64,000 nt of DNA from Vacuolonema iberomarrocanum LEGE 07170 (GTDB lineage: Bacteria; Cyanobacteriota; Cyanobacteriia; Elainellales; Elainellaceae). Within the stretch, counting starts at the first letter, position 1, and each line of letters opens with the position of its first letter. A program made the position numbers and the translations under genes. Below are positions 28,801 through 37,644 of the stretch, in pieces. The stretch lies in the NCBI GenBank assembly GCA_015207365.1, contig JADEXA010000005.1, positions 1-64,000 of the forward strand, given 5' to 3'. The notes under the pieces were generated by a model. The model worked only from the letters and a program-made list of their open reading frames with translations, was not told where the DNA came from and did no database searches.

Positions 28801-29996
28801 CCGTATCCCTGGCCACGGACCATCCCCCCCGCCATCGGGTTTTATTCGTCGACCACGCGGCGGTGCTGGGGGGCGCGGAACTCAGCTTACTCGATTTGGC
28901 CATTGCCTATCGCGACACCAGCCAGGTTTTGCTGTTTGACCATGGTCCCTTTGGCGATCGCTTGGAAGCCGCTGGGGTGAAGGTCAAGGTGATTCCGGCC
29001 AGTCGCGCATTGTTATCGGTGCGAGCCTCCAGCAAACTCAGTGCCCTCGCAGCGTTTCCAGCGCTCTGGACAATGGCACAACAGATTCGCCAGCAGAGCC
29101 AGGGCTTTGATTTGATTCACGCCAATTCTCAGAAAGCCTTTGTCGCCGCGGCGATCGCCCGATGGATGGGGGCACCGCCCGTCGTCTGGCACCTCCGCGA
29201 CATCATCACCGCCTCGCATTTCAGCGGCCTCAATCGTCGCCTGGCGGTCACCTTGGCGAATGCTCAGGCCAGTCAGGTTATTGTCAACTCCAACGCCACT
29301 GGAGCGTCCTTCGTTGAAGCGGGTGGCAAGCCAGAGTTGGTGCATCTGGTCTATAACGGAATGTCCGCCCAACCGTTTGATAGCATCCCATCAGACCAAT
29401 CCCAGGCGATTCGTTCTGAAATTGGGGTGGATGCAGAAACCCCATTGGTGGGAAGCTTCAGTCGGTTGTCCTACTGGAAAGGACAGCATGTTTTGCTGGA
29501 CGCCTTGCGCGAGCTACCCGGCGTTCATGCCCTCATTGTGGGCAAAGCGCTGTTTGGGGAAGAGGACTATGTGACCCAGCTCAAGGCATTGGCCGAGTCT
29601 CCCGAGCTAGCGGGTCGGGTTCACTGGGTTGGATTTCGCTCCGACATTCCAGCATTGATGAAAGCCTGCTCGATTGTGGCTCATACCTCGACGGAGCCCG
29701 AACCCTTTGGGCGCGTGATTGTGGAAGGGCAATTGGCCCATCGTCCGGTCGTTGCAACGAATGCAGGCGGAGCCAAGGAGCTCGTTGAAGACAGCGTAAC
29801 GGGACGGTTGGTTGCACCTAATGATGCGATCGCCCTCCGAGCCGCCCTAAAAGATTTGGTGGCGTCCCCAGACCTGGCCCAGCGTCTTGCTGAGCAAGGG
29901 TACCACCATGCCTGTAGCCAATTTTCACTGGATACCCTGTTGACCCAATTCCATGCGGCGCTAAGCGAAGTGGTCTCCCCAGCGATCGCAGCCTGA
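28797..29996 (+). CDS. Glycosyltransferase family 4
   Basis: 399 residues from the ATG at 28797, which overlaps the previous stop (ATGA). A GAGGG stretch lies just upstream; this start is preferred over an in-frame ATG at 28734 that would overlap by 67 bases. GT-B motifs: acceptor loop VLGGAELSLLDLA, VVWHLRDI, SFSRLSYWKGQHVLLDA, ALIVGKALFGEEDY, and PEPFGRVIVEGQLAHRPVVA as the E-x7-E block. Third member of a tightly packed polymerase-GT4-GT4 run, each overlapping the next by four bases. Confidence 0.93.
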   Translation: MTVSLATDHPPRHRVLFVDHAAVLGGAELSLLDLAIAYRDTSQVLLFDHGPFGDRLEAAGVKVKVIPASRALLSVRASSKLSALAAFPALWTMAQQIRQQSQGFDLIHANSQKAFVAAAIARWMGAPPVVWHLRDIITASHFSGLNRRLAVTLANAQASQVIVNSNATGASFVEAGGKPELVHLVYNGMSAQPFDSIPSDQSQAIRSEIGVDAETPLVGSFSRLSYWKGQHVLLDALRELPGVHALIVGKALFGEEDYVTQLKALAESPELAGRVHWVGFRSDIPALMKACSIVAHTSTEPEPFGRVIVEGQLAHRPVVATNAGGAKELVEDSVTGRLVAPNDAIALRAALKDLVASPDLAQRLAEQGYHHACSQFSLDTLLTQFHAALSEVVSPAIAA

Positions 29997-30064
29997 GAGC
30001 ATCGATTCACCTGTATTCGTAGTCTTCGGACTATCTTGTCGATCCCTCATCTATACATAGTCCT

Positions 30065-31918
30065 ATGCAATCGCCTTTATCACTCAAAAAACGCTGGCAC
30101 CGCTTCTGGAGCCTGCTCATCGCTGTTGTCTTGTGCATCAAGGGATGTACCGTAGAAACGCAATCCTCTCCACCCCAAGCCGAGCCATCTGGAGCCGATA
30201 CAATCACCACGGCGATCGCGTCCAGCGAGTTTGCCGACTTTGCCTCCACAACCGATCCGACCACTCTGGCTAGCTTCACGCTGCCCAGCGAAACCTTCGA
30301 GGATCGGGCGCAGCAGTTGATTGAGTACCATGCCACTCATCCACCCAACCGCGATCGCGAGGGCGACCCAACCGGATATGTCAAATCGGGCGTTTACACT
30401 GCCATGGCTCAATATGCGTTTGGGCAAACCGATGCCGCCAATCAGCTGGCCGATGATCTGTTCTCCAATCCGCATAGCGCATCCATGTTCTTGGCAATGG
30501 CGGGAATGGATCTCTACATGCGCTACAACGCCGTCATGCCCGATGATGTGAAAGAAAAAGCACGGCGCTTCATCACCAGCTTTGATGACTACACGGGCGG
30601 ATCCACCGAAAACCACGGCATCATGTTTGCCACAGCAGGCTACCTGGCCGCCCAGGAATGGTCCGACTGGGACAAAGCCGATGCCGTCCGCGAGGAAACC
30701 CGATCGCACCTCTACGATTTTGTTGACGAGATCACCCAGCATGGGATCGTTGAACATGACTCCCCGATTTATCACGTCTTTTTTGTGAATAGCTTGCTAG
30801 CGCTGCGCGATCACGCCGCCGACCCAGAAATGCAACAGCGCGCCACCGTTGGCCTCGATCTGTTGCTAACCAGCATGGCTCCAGAGTGGCTGGAGGGATA
30901 TTGGGCCACCTCTACCCTGCGCTCGGCCAACTTTACCCACGATCCGCGTCGCCTAGGATCCCTGACTGGCCCCGTTGGCTGGCTGTACTGGGGCGGGGAT
31001 GAACCCATCCATGAGGATGGCTGTGCGGTCATGAGTGCCGTGTCAGACTATCGCATCCCTGAAGTGTTGACCTATATCGGGCAGGATCGTCGCCTCCCCT
31101 ATGTGCATCGGGAAACCCAAGGGCAATCTTTTAACCGCGACGATAAATATCGGAAATATACCTACATGGATGAAACCTACGCCATGTATAGCCAATTCGA
31201 TGGCAACGGTGATCTGGCTTGGCATGACCAGCTCAATCGTATGGGCGTCGTATGGGTGTCGGATGCACCCGGATCAACCCTTGTCATCAAGCAGCCCGTG
31301 GACGATCGCGGGCGGGGGGATACGGCTGACGGTCAGGTGCTCCAACATGAGCGCGCCCTCATCGGCGTCTATCGCAACAGGCTTTCCGGCTACCTCCCCG
31401 ACACAGAGGCCGTTGTCGAACGTATCGAAGAAGATGGCTGGATGTTTGTCCATGGGGGAACCGCATTGATTGCCCTCAAGGTGGTCAACGGCTACAACTG
31501 GGAAGACACGATAGACGTATTGGGAACACCGTTCCAGTCGTTCCGTAGTAATGCCGATCGCAATGGGATTGTCATTCAAACGGCCTCCGTCGAGGACTTT
31601 GCCGCCGATTCTCCCCGAGCCGCACTCACGGCTTTTGCCGAAGCTGTCAAAACCCAGACCGAGCTAGATACCTCCGGCATTGACAATCGCCGTCCCCGGC
31701 TACGTTTCGTTTCCCTATCTGGCGATGTGCTGGAAATGGAATTTAGCGGCGATCGCACCATCAACGGCGAGGTCGTGGACTATCACAGTTGGCCACTGTT
31801 CCAAAATCCCTGGATGCGATCGGAGGCTGGCACATTTCTTGAGATCAAGTATGGCGACCAGAGCCGCCGATATGACTTTCAGAACTGGAGCATCGAAGAT
31901 GCCGGGGCTGAAAGCTAA
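30065..31918 (+). CDS. Predicted lipoprotein, possible polysaccharide lyase or hydrolase
   Basis: 617 residues. A signal sequence ends in IKGC (Cys about residue 28), a lipobox-like site, followed by a Ser/Pro/Gln linker. The middle is helical with repeated aromatic and His motifs. STENHGIMFATAGYLAAQEW (about 177-196) and the spaced HDSP/YHVFF segment recall the alpha/alpha-toroid domains of polysaccharide lyases; the C-terminal part is beta-rich. I do not recognise a named family. Being last in an EPS cluster and exported, it may trim or release polymer in the periplasm or outer membrane. This is inferred from context and a loose motif likeness. Confidence 0.75.
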   Translation: MQSPLSLKKRWHRFWSLLIAVVLCIKGCTVETQSSPPQAEPSGADTITTAIASSEFADFASTTDPTTLASFTLPSETFEDRAQQLIEYHATHPPNRDREGDPTGYVKSGVYTAMAQYAFGQTDAANQLADDLFSNPHSASMFLAMAGMDLYMRYNAVMPDDVKEKARRFITSFDDYTGGSTENHGIMFATAGYLAAQEWSDWDKADAVREETRSHLYDFVDEITQHGIVEHDSPIYHVFFVNSLLALRDHAADPEMQQRATVGLDLLLTSMAPEWLEGYWATSTLRSANFTHDPRRLGSLTGPVGWLYWGGDEPIHEDGCAVMSAVSDYRIPEVLTYIGQDRRLPYVHRETQGQSFNRDDKYRKYTYMDETYAMYSQFDGNGDLAWHDQLNRMGVVWVSDAPGSTLVIKQPVDDRGRGDTADGQVLQHERALIGVYRNRLSGYLPDTEAVVERIEEDGWMFVHGGTALIALKVVNGYNWEDTIDVLGTPFQSFRSNADRNGIVIQTASVEDFAADSPRAALTAFAEAVKTQTELDTSGIDNRRPRLRFVSLSGDVLEMEFSGDRTINGEVVDYHSWPLFQNPWMRSEAGTFLEIKYGDQSRRYDFQNWSIEDAGAES

Positions 31919-31944
31919 TAGCAGCTTCAGTTAAACAGCCGTAA

Positions 31945-32001
31945 AACCCAAATATCATTTGCGCCCGTTGCAGTGCAACGGGCGCAAATGATATTTGGGT
32001 T
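31945..32001. repeat. AACCCAA palindrome, copy B
   Basis: A 57-bp palindrome with perfect 28-bp arms beginning AACCCAAATATCATTTGCGC. Flanks GTTAAACAGCCG and TTCTTCAACCGGAT match the other copies. Its arm sequence differs from copy A at several places, and each change is matched in the other arm. It lies 26 bp after the lipoprotein gene. Confidence 0.88.
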
Positions 32002-32056
32002 CTTCAACCGGATTTGGATATAAACTGCCTGAGGTTTCATCAAGCTTAAATTTGTG

Positions 32057-32126
32057 GGTTGGGTTGAGCACAGCCAAAATTCAACGAAGCCCTTTCCACT
32101 GTTGGGTTTCGTACCTCAACCCAACC
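32057..32126. repeat. GGTTGGGTTGAG inverted repeat
   Basis: Inverted 12-mers GGTTGGGTTGAG (32057-32068) and CTCAACCCAACC (32115-32126) enclose about 46 bases. Sequences of this kind are widespread between genes in filamentous cyanobacteria. Its right end directly touches the TA-type miniature element. Confidence 0.7.
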
Positions 32127-32223
32127 TATAGCGCTGTGCGCGTTAGGTAAGTACGGTTGTGTGTGGGCGCGACGCGCCCACACACAACCATTTCTGTACT
32201 TGATGCGGTTGCACACCGCTATA
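32127..32223. mobile_element. TA-type miniature element, copy 2 (97 bp, inverted)
   Basis: Lies in the opposite orientation to the other copies. Ends TATAGCGCTGTGCGCGTTAG and GCGGTTGCACACCGCTATA. The core hairpin has perfect 16-bp arms GGTTGTGTGTGGGCGC (32155-32170 and 32174-32189) with a 3-base loop. It abuts the GGTTGGG repeat; TA is present at both borders. Confidence 0.82.
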
Positions 32224-32270
32224 CTCGCGACTTTGAAGCATAAGCGTCAGTCGGCAGACATCATCTTGGA

Positions 32271-32298
32271 AACAAAAAAAGAGGGGCGATCGCCCCTC
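32271..32298 (-). terminator. Rho-independent terminator of the ndhF-ndhD unit
   Basis: On the minus strand a perfect 18-base palindrome GAGGGGCGATCGCCCCTC (containing a HIP1 octamer) is followed by TTTTTTTG. It lies about 31 bases after the ndhD stop: a strong classical terminator. Confidence 0.85.
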
Positions 32299-32328
32299 TC
32301 TTACCTGGAAACTTAGCGCCATTAACCG

Positions 32329-33936
32329 TTACAGGTGGCTAATCGCGGGCGCTTGAAGTGGCTCCGTTGGCAGCAGAGAAACTTCAGCCGCTTCGGTGGC
32401 GGGTAAGGTTTCTACATTTGCCAGCTCAAAGGACGCTTGCAATTTTTCCGTGACCTGAGTCGTTTTTGCATCGTAAAGCTGAGTTAGCAGCTTGGGATAC
32501 AGGCCGATGCCGATGATGGGGATCACCAGAGACGCGATGATGAAGACCTCGCGGGGTTCCGCATCCACCAGCACTTCATGTTCGACCAGTTCCTTGTTTT
32601 CAGGCCCGTAGAAGATTTCGCGCAACATCGACAGCAGGTAAATCGGGGTGAGGATGACCCCCACCGCTGCCAAGCTCACCATGATTACCTTGAAGGTGAG
32701 GTCATAGGCAGGGCTAGTGGCAAAGCCGACAAACACCATCAGTTCTGCGATGAAGCCACTCATGCCGGGTAGGGCAAGGGAAGCCAGCGAACAGGTGGTG
32801 AACATGGCGAAGATCTTAGGCATCTTGCGGCCAACGCCCCCCATTTCATCGAGGATTAGCGTGTGGGTGCGATCGTAGGTGGCTCCGACCAGGAAGAAGA
32901 GACTAGCCCCAATCAACCCGTGAGACACCATTTGCAGCACCGCACCACTCAGCCCCAGGTTGGTGTAGGAGGCAATCCCGATGAGCACAAAGCCCATGTG
33001 GGAAATCGAGGAGTAGGCGATCTTTCGCTTCAAGTTGCGCTGAGCAAAGGAGGTGAGCGCCGCGTAGATGATGTTGACCACGCCCAGAATTACTAGGATG
33101 GGCGCGAAATACACATGGGCATCGGGCAGCATTTCCACATTCATGCGGATCAAAGCATACCCGCCCATTTTTAGCAAAATCCCCGCTAGCAACATGTGTA
33201 CTGGAGCCGTCGCCTCACCATGGGCATCGGGCAACCAGGTATGCAGCGGAAAAATCGGCAGCTTGACGGCGTAGGCAATCAGGAATCCAGCGTAGGCAAA
33301 GAGCTGGAATTTTATCGGGAAGTCCTTCGCCATTAGCGTTTGCATATCGAAGGAAACGGTGTCGCCATAGAACGCCATCGCCAGGGCTGCCAACAAAATG
33401 AACAGCGACCCACCGGCGGTGTAGAGGATGAATTTGGTCGCGGCATAGAGACGCTTTTTCCCACCCCAAATGGAGAGCAGGAGGTAGACCGGGAGCAATT
33501 CCAGTTCCCACACCAGGAAGAACAGCAACATATCCTGCACCGCAAACACGGCGATTTGCCCACCGTACATAGCCAGTAGCAAGAAGTAGAACAGGCGCGG
33601 CTTCAGGGTAACTGGCCAAGAAGCCAGGGTGGCCAGGGTGGTGATAAAAGAAGTGAGCAAGATCAGCGGCATCGACAGCCCATCGGCCCCAACCGACCAC
33701 CTCAAATCCAGCATGGGTAGCCAGGTGTAGCTCTCGACGAGCTGCATCCCCGACAAGCTGGGGTCGTATTGGGTGTAGAAGGCGTAGATCAGAATGGCGA
33801 AGTCAATTAAGCCGACGATGAGCGCATACCAGCGCACGGTTTTCCCATCCTTGTCGGGGATGAAGGGAACCAGGAGGGAGGCGGCGATCGGTAGCAATAT
33901 GACCGTCGTGAGCCAGGGGAAAGTAGCAAGATTCAT
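32329..33936 (-). CDS. ndhD: NAD(P)H-quinone oxidoreductase chain 4 (NdhD)
   Basis: 535 residues with about 14 transmembrane segments, the normal NdhD length. Proton-channel signatures are clear: [19 protein letters not shown], then [20 protein letters not shown], and [13 protein letters not shown]. It is one of the antiporter-like subunits of thylakoid NDH-1, working in cyclic electron flow and respiration. Its pairing with ndhF points to the NdhD1/NdhF1 respiratory/cyclic complex rather than the CO2-uptake forms NdhD3/D4. 199 bp separate it from ndhF, which is upstream on the same strand. Confidence 0.96.
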   Translation of the reverse strand: MNLATFPWLTTVILLPIAASLLVPFIPDKDGKTVRWYALIVGLIDFAILIYAFYTQYDPSLSGMQLVESYTWLPMLDLRWSVGADGLSMPLILLTSFITTLATLASWPVTLKPRLFYFLLLAMYGGQIAVFAVQDMLLFFLVWELELLPVYLLLSIWGGKKRLYAATKFILYTAGGSLFILLAALAMAFYGDTVSFDMQTLMAKDFPIKFQLFAYAGFLIAYAVKLPIFPLHTWLPDAHGEATAPVHMLLAGILLKMGGYALIRMNVEMLPDAHVYFAPILVILGVVNIIYAALTSFAQRNLKRKIAYSSISHMGFVLIGIASYTNLGLSGAVLQMVSHGLIGASLFFLVGATYDRTHTLILDEMGGVGRKMPKIFAMFTTCSLASLALPGMSGFIAELMVFVGFATSPAYDLTFKVIMVSLAAVGVILTPIYLLSMLREIFYGPENKELVEHEVLVDAEPREVFIIASLVIPIIGIGLYPKLLTQLYDAKTTQVTEKLQASFELANVETLPATEAAEVSLLPTEPLQAPAISHL

Positions 33937-34135
33937 GGAGTCTCAATGATGCGTATATCTTACGTCGCTTAGTTTTGAAAGATCTGTGGGTAACGCGAGG
34001 ATAGGGATGCGGGGAGGAGCGAGGAAAAGATTCAGATGAGCTGAGATTTTGGGAGGGATACGAGGAAAAGCTAGAGGCTTCGAGGACACATCGTAGGTCG
34101 GGCGCTCTCGAAGCCAAGGGATTGGGCGATCGCCC

Positions 34136-36226
34136 CTAGGTAATGCCAGAGACTAGAACCAGGCCAAGAACGGCACCGAACACGATCAGGGCATAGAACT
34201 GCGCTCGTCCATTTTCCAGGTATTTCAACCCTTCCCCAGTGACCAGAGTGACGAAGCCCGCCAGGTTGACCAGACCATCCACAATACGGATATCGACCTC
34301 CAGCACTTGCTTGGCCAGACGGCGACTGCCCTTGATAAAGGCCACCTCGTAGATGTCGTCGATGTACCACTTGTTGAGGGAAAGCTGATACAGCGGTTGG
34401 ATGCGCTCGGCGATCGCCGCCGGATCAATCTGCTTCCGCAGGTACATCAACACAGCCAGGGTAATCCCAATCAGACCAATGCCGACCGAGCTACCCGCCA
34501 TGGTCAGAAATTCGCCCCACTCAAACTCAGGGGAAATCCCGAGTCCCGTGACCGCTTCTACCACTTCGCCAGGAGGATGGATGAACGCCTCAAAGTAATT
34601 GCCAAAGGGTGTTCCCACCAACCCAACCAAAACGGAGGGAATAGCCAGCACCATCAGCGGCAGGGTCATCGAAATCGGCGATTCATGGGGCTCATCGCTG
34701 TGGTGATGGTCGTGATCATCATGGGCTTCATCCTCCGCCGGATAGTCTGCGGTTAGCTCTTTGGGGTTCATTGCACCCGGGCCAAAGGCCAACCCCATAC
34801 CCTGCAACTGCTCGGTTTTCAATTGCTGCTTGACCGTTTCATCCTTACCCCGGAATTCCCCTTCAAACGTCATGAAGTACATCCGGAACATATAGAAGGC
34901 GGTGATGCCAGCGGTGATAAAGCCAACCGCCCATAGAGCAGGACTAGTTTGGAAGGTGGAACCGAGAATCTCATCCTTTGACCAAAAACCCGCAAACGGT
35001 GGAATTCCACAAATGGCCAGGGTACCCACCAAGAAGGTGAAGGCCGTAACCGGCATGTATTTCCGCAGCCCCCCCATGAGGCGCATATCCTGGGCGTAGA
35101 CCGGATTATGCCCTACGACCTCTTCCATACCATGGATCACCGAACCGGAGCAAAGGAAAAGCATCGCCTTGAAGTAGGCGTGGGTCATTAGGTGAAACAG
35201 CCCTGCACCGTAAGCCCCCGCACCCATGGCCATCACCATGTAGCCAAGCTGAGACATGGTGGAATAGGCCAGTCCTTTTTTAATGTCATTCTGGGTAATC
35301 GCGATGCTGGCCCCCATAAAGGCTGTAAACGCCCCCGTCCAGGCAACAATATCCGTTGCTGTGGGCAAGGCTTCGAACATAGGGAACATCCGCGCCAACA
35401 GAAACACCCCAGCGGCCACCATCGTTGCCGCGTGAATCAGGGCAGAAATAGGGGTCGGCCCTTCCATCGCGTCGGGTAGCCACACATGAAGCGGAAATTG
35501 TGCGGACTTGGCGACAGGCCCCAAAAAGACCAGGATGGCGAAGAACCCCGCTAGCGCTCCGCTGAGGCTACCGAGTTCCACCAGTTCATGGAGACGTTCA
35601 CCCACGACATTAAATTCAAAGCTACCCGTAGCCCAGTACAACGCCAGGATCCCCAACAGCAAACCGAAGTCACCGACTCGGTTCGCAACAAATGCTTTCT
35701 GGCAGGCATCGGCAGCGGCTTTGCGGTCATACCAAAATCCGATGAGCAGGTAAGAACACATCCCCACCAGTTCCCAGAAGACGTAAACCTGAACCAGGTT
35801 GGGGCTGATCACCAGCCCTAGCATCGAGGAACTGAACAAACTGAGGTAGGCATAGAAGCGCACGTAACCAGGGTCGTGGGCCATATACCCATCGGTATAG
35901 ATCATCACCAGAAAGGCAACCGTGGTCACAATCACCAGCATCAGCGCCGCCAAGTGATCGATGGTATAGCCCATCGCGAGGTGAAAATCCCCAGCAGATG
36001 CCCAGTCGATGTAGAGGGTAAATGCTTCATGTCCCTGAATTTGGCTCCAGAGCAACCCAAAGGACAGCACCATTGATGCTCCGATGAGCGACACGATGAA
36101 GATAGCGCTGAGCGATCGCAACTGTGTAGTGAGTTTGCCGTACGAGATCAGCCCTATCCCCAGCACCATCGCTCCTAGGAGTGGCAGGGTTGGAATGAGC
36201 CACGCAAATTGATAAAGGGAATCCAT
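34136..36226 (-). CDS. ndhF: NAD(P)H-quinone oxidoreductase chain 5 (NdhF)
   Basis: 696 residues, about 16 transmembrane segments. The N-terminal QFAWLIPTLPLLGAM and motifs GMCSYLLIGFWYDRK, SAQFPLHVWLPDAMEGPTPI and FSKDEIL-like FWSKDEILG are diagnostic. The long C-terminal lateral helix region follows a cytoplasmic loop that is His/Asp-rich (near residues 500-515), as seen in cyanobacterial NdhF1. Distal proton-pumping subunit of NDH-1 in the thylakoid membrane. First gene of the ndhF-ndhD pair; its promoter must lie in the 500-bp gap shared with cysE. Confidence 0.96.
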   Translation of the reverse strand: MDSLYQFAWLIPTLPLLGAMVLGIGLISYGKLTTQLRSLSAIFIVSLIGASMVLSFGLLWSQIQGHEAFTLYIDWASAGDFHLAMGYTIDHLAALMLVIVTTVAFLVMIYTDGYMAHDPGYVRFYAYLSLFSSSMLGLVISPNLVQVYVFWELVGMCSYLLIGFWYDRKAAADACQKAFVANRVGDFGLLLGILALYWATGSFEFNVVGERLHELVELGSLSGALAGFFAILVFLGPVAKSAQFPLHVWLPDAMEGPTPISALIHAATMVAAGVFLLARMFPMFEALPTATDIVAWTGAFTAFMGASIAITQNDIKKGLAYSTMSQLGYMVMAMGAGAYGAGLFHLMTHAYFKAMLFLCSGSVIHGMEEVVGHNPVYAQDMRLMGGLRKYMPVTAFTFLVGTLAICGIPPFAGFWSKDEILGSTFQTSPALWAVGFITAGITAFYMFRMYFMTFEGEFRGKDETVKQQLKTEQLQGMGLAFGPGAMNPKELTADYPAEDEAHDDHDHHHSDEPHESPISMTLPLMVLAIPSVLVGLVGTPFGNYFEAFIHPPGEVVEAVTGLGISPEFEWGEFLTMAGSSVGIGLIGITLAVLMYLRKQIDPAAIAERIQPLYQLSLNKWYIDDIYEVAFIKGSRRLAKQVLEVDIRIVDGLVNLAGFVTLVTGEGLKYLENGRAQFYALIVFGAVLGLVLVSGIT

Positions 36227-36655
36227 AGTTTATCGAGTAAAACCTTTTGCGAGTCTACGGGGGTTTGCTTTAACTTTCTTAATTTGCCAACACAAAACCG
36301 TCTACATTTTGACATAGCTTTGTAAAATGCAGACGCCCCAAAAGAATGAGTCTAAATGTATCGTGGTAACAAAATACGGGATCCTTTGCTTGACCCTACG
36401 GGCTAAAACACTTGTCTCTACTCAATCTTTCAGAAAGGATTGGGTGTAGAAGTTCCACAGCAACATTCACTTCTAAGCTTTGGCAACTCTTAAGGATTGT
36501 TTTGCCTAGGGGCGATCGCCCTTCCTTTTTCTCTATGCTTCCCATACATTCTATAGAACTGCACCTTGACCCTATTTGGTGATTCAGAGATTTCCCTTGG
36601 AACGATAAGATAGATGAGATTCGGCTAACTTGAGTCTCTTCTTGTCAGAAGCCCC

Positions 36656-36681
36656 ATTAACTTAGAGATCTCTAAGTTAAT
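36656..36681. promoter_or_regulatory. 26-bp perfect palindrome ahead of cysE
   Basis: ATTAACTTAGAGA followed at once by its exact complement, no spacer, centred 83 bp before the cysE start. The gap 36227-36751 between ndhF and cysE otherwise holds only a HIP1 site and no gene. The element looks like a dimeric regulator's operator, or a hairpin in the cysE leader. Confidence 0.5.
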
Positions 36682-36751
36682 CAGGAAACCGTCTCTTCTC
36701 AAGTCCCGCCGCATCATTACATTCGTGTGTTGTGCTCATCGGGGAACACCT

Positions 36752-37531
36752 GTGTTCAAAACCATCGTCAAAGATTTCCGCATCATCTTCGACCGCGACC
36801 CGGCTGCCCGCAACTGGATGGAAGTGCTGACCTGCTACCCCGGATTGCAGGCATTGTTGCTGCATCGTTTCGCGCATCGTCTCTATCGGCTGCATTTACC
36901 GTTTATTCCTCGCTTCATTTCCCATCTGGCACGCTTCCTCACTGGGATTGAGATTCACCCCGGCGCATCGATTGGCTGTGGTGTGTTTATTGACCACGGC
37001 ATGGGCGTAGTGATTGGGGAAACGGCGATCATCGGCGACTACGCGTTGATCTACCAGGGCGTCACCCTGGGCGGAACGGGCAAGGAAAGCGGCAAGCGCC
37101 ACCCGACTTTAGGCGAAAACGTGGTCGTAGGAGCCGGGGCAAAAGTGCTCGGCAACCTGAACATCGGCAACAATGTCCGCATTGGCGCAGGCTCTGTGGT
37201 ACTCAGGGATGTGCCTTCCGACTGCACGGTGGTTGGGGTGCCTGGGCGTGTCGTGTATCGCTCTGGGGTGCGGGTCAATCCGCTGGAGCATGGCAGCCTG
37301 CCCGATTCAGAAGCACAGGTCATCCGAACGCTGGTCGATCGGATTGAAACCCTGGAGCAACAGATCAAGGACCTGCAAGAAGCACCGCCTGTGGCAACCA
37401 TTGAGATTCGCTCAGGCGAAAGCCATGGAAATTCAGCAAACAGTCACACCGCTACGGTCAGTGTGGCTCCCAATTCTTGCAGCCTCTCTGAGCATGTTTT
37501 GCAAGAGTTCTTTGATGGGACAGGGATCTAA
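36752..37531 (+). CDS. cysE: Serine O-acetyltransferase (CysE)
   Basis: 259 residues from a GTG at 36752, preceded by GGGGA; this start gives the family N-terminus FKTIVKDFRIIFDRDPAARN, whereas the upstream ATG at 36725 adds unrelated residues. Left-handed beta-helix hexapeptide repeats run from about 65 to 165 with the catalytic region GVFIDHGMGVVIGETA and GGTGKESGKRHPTLG. The tail after about 180 has a short coiled coil and is longer than in minimal forms. It makes O-acetylserine from serine and acetyl-CoA, the entry to cysteine synthesis in the cytosol. Convergent with hisS. Confidence 0.95.
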   Translation: MFKTIVKDFRIIFDRDPAARNWMEVLTCYPGLQALLLHRFAHRLYRLHLPFIPRFISHLARFLTGIEIHPGASIGCGVFIDHGMGVVIGETAIIGDYALIYQGVTLGGTGKESGKRHPTLGENVVVGAGAKVLGNLNIGNNVRIGAGSVVLRDVPSDCTVVGVPGRVVYRSGVRVNPLEHGSLPDSEAQVIRTLVDRIETLEQQIKDLQEAPPVATIEIRSGESHGNSANSHTATVSVAPNSCSLSEHVLQEFFDGTGI

Positions 37532-37549
37532 TATCAAATCCGGTTGAAG

Positions 37550-37606
37550 AACCCAACGATTGTTTGTGCCCGCTGCTTTGCAGTGGGCACAAACAATCGT
37601 TGGGTT
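37550..37606. repeat. AACCCAA palindrome, copy C
   Basis: 57-bp palindrome with arms beginning AACCCAACGATTGTTTGTGC and one G/T-type mismatch near the loop. The wider element spans about 37531-37632, with flanks CAAATCCGGTTGAAG and GCGGCTATTTAACCAGATT. It fills the whole gap between the convergent cysE and hisS genes and may terminate both. Confidence 0.88.
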
Positions 37607-37644
37607 TTGCGGCTATTTAACCAGATTTAATACAAGGTCGCCCT

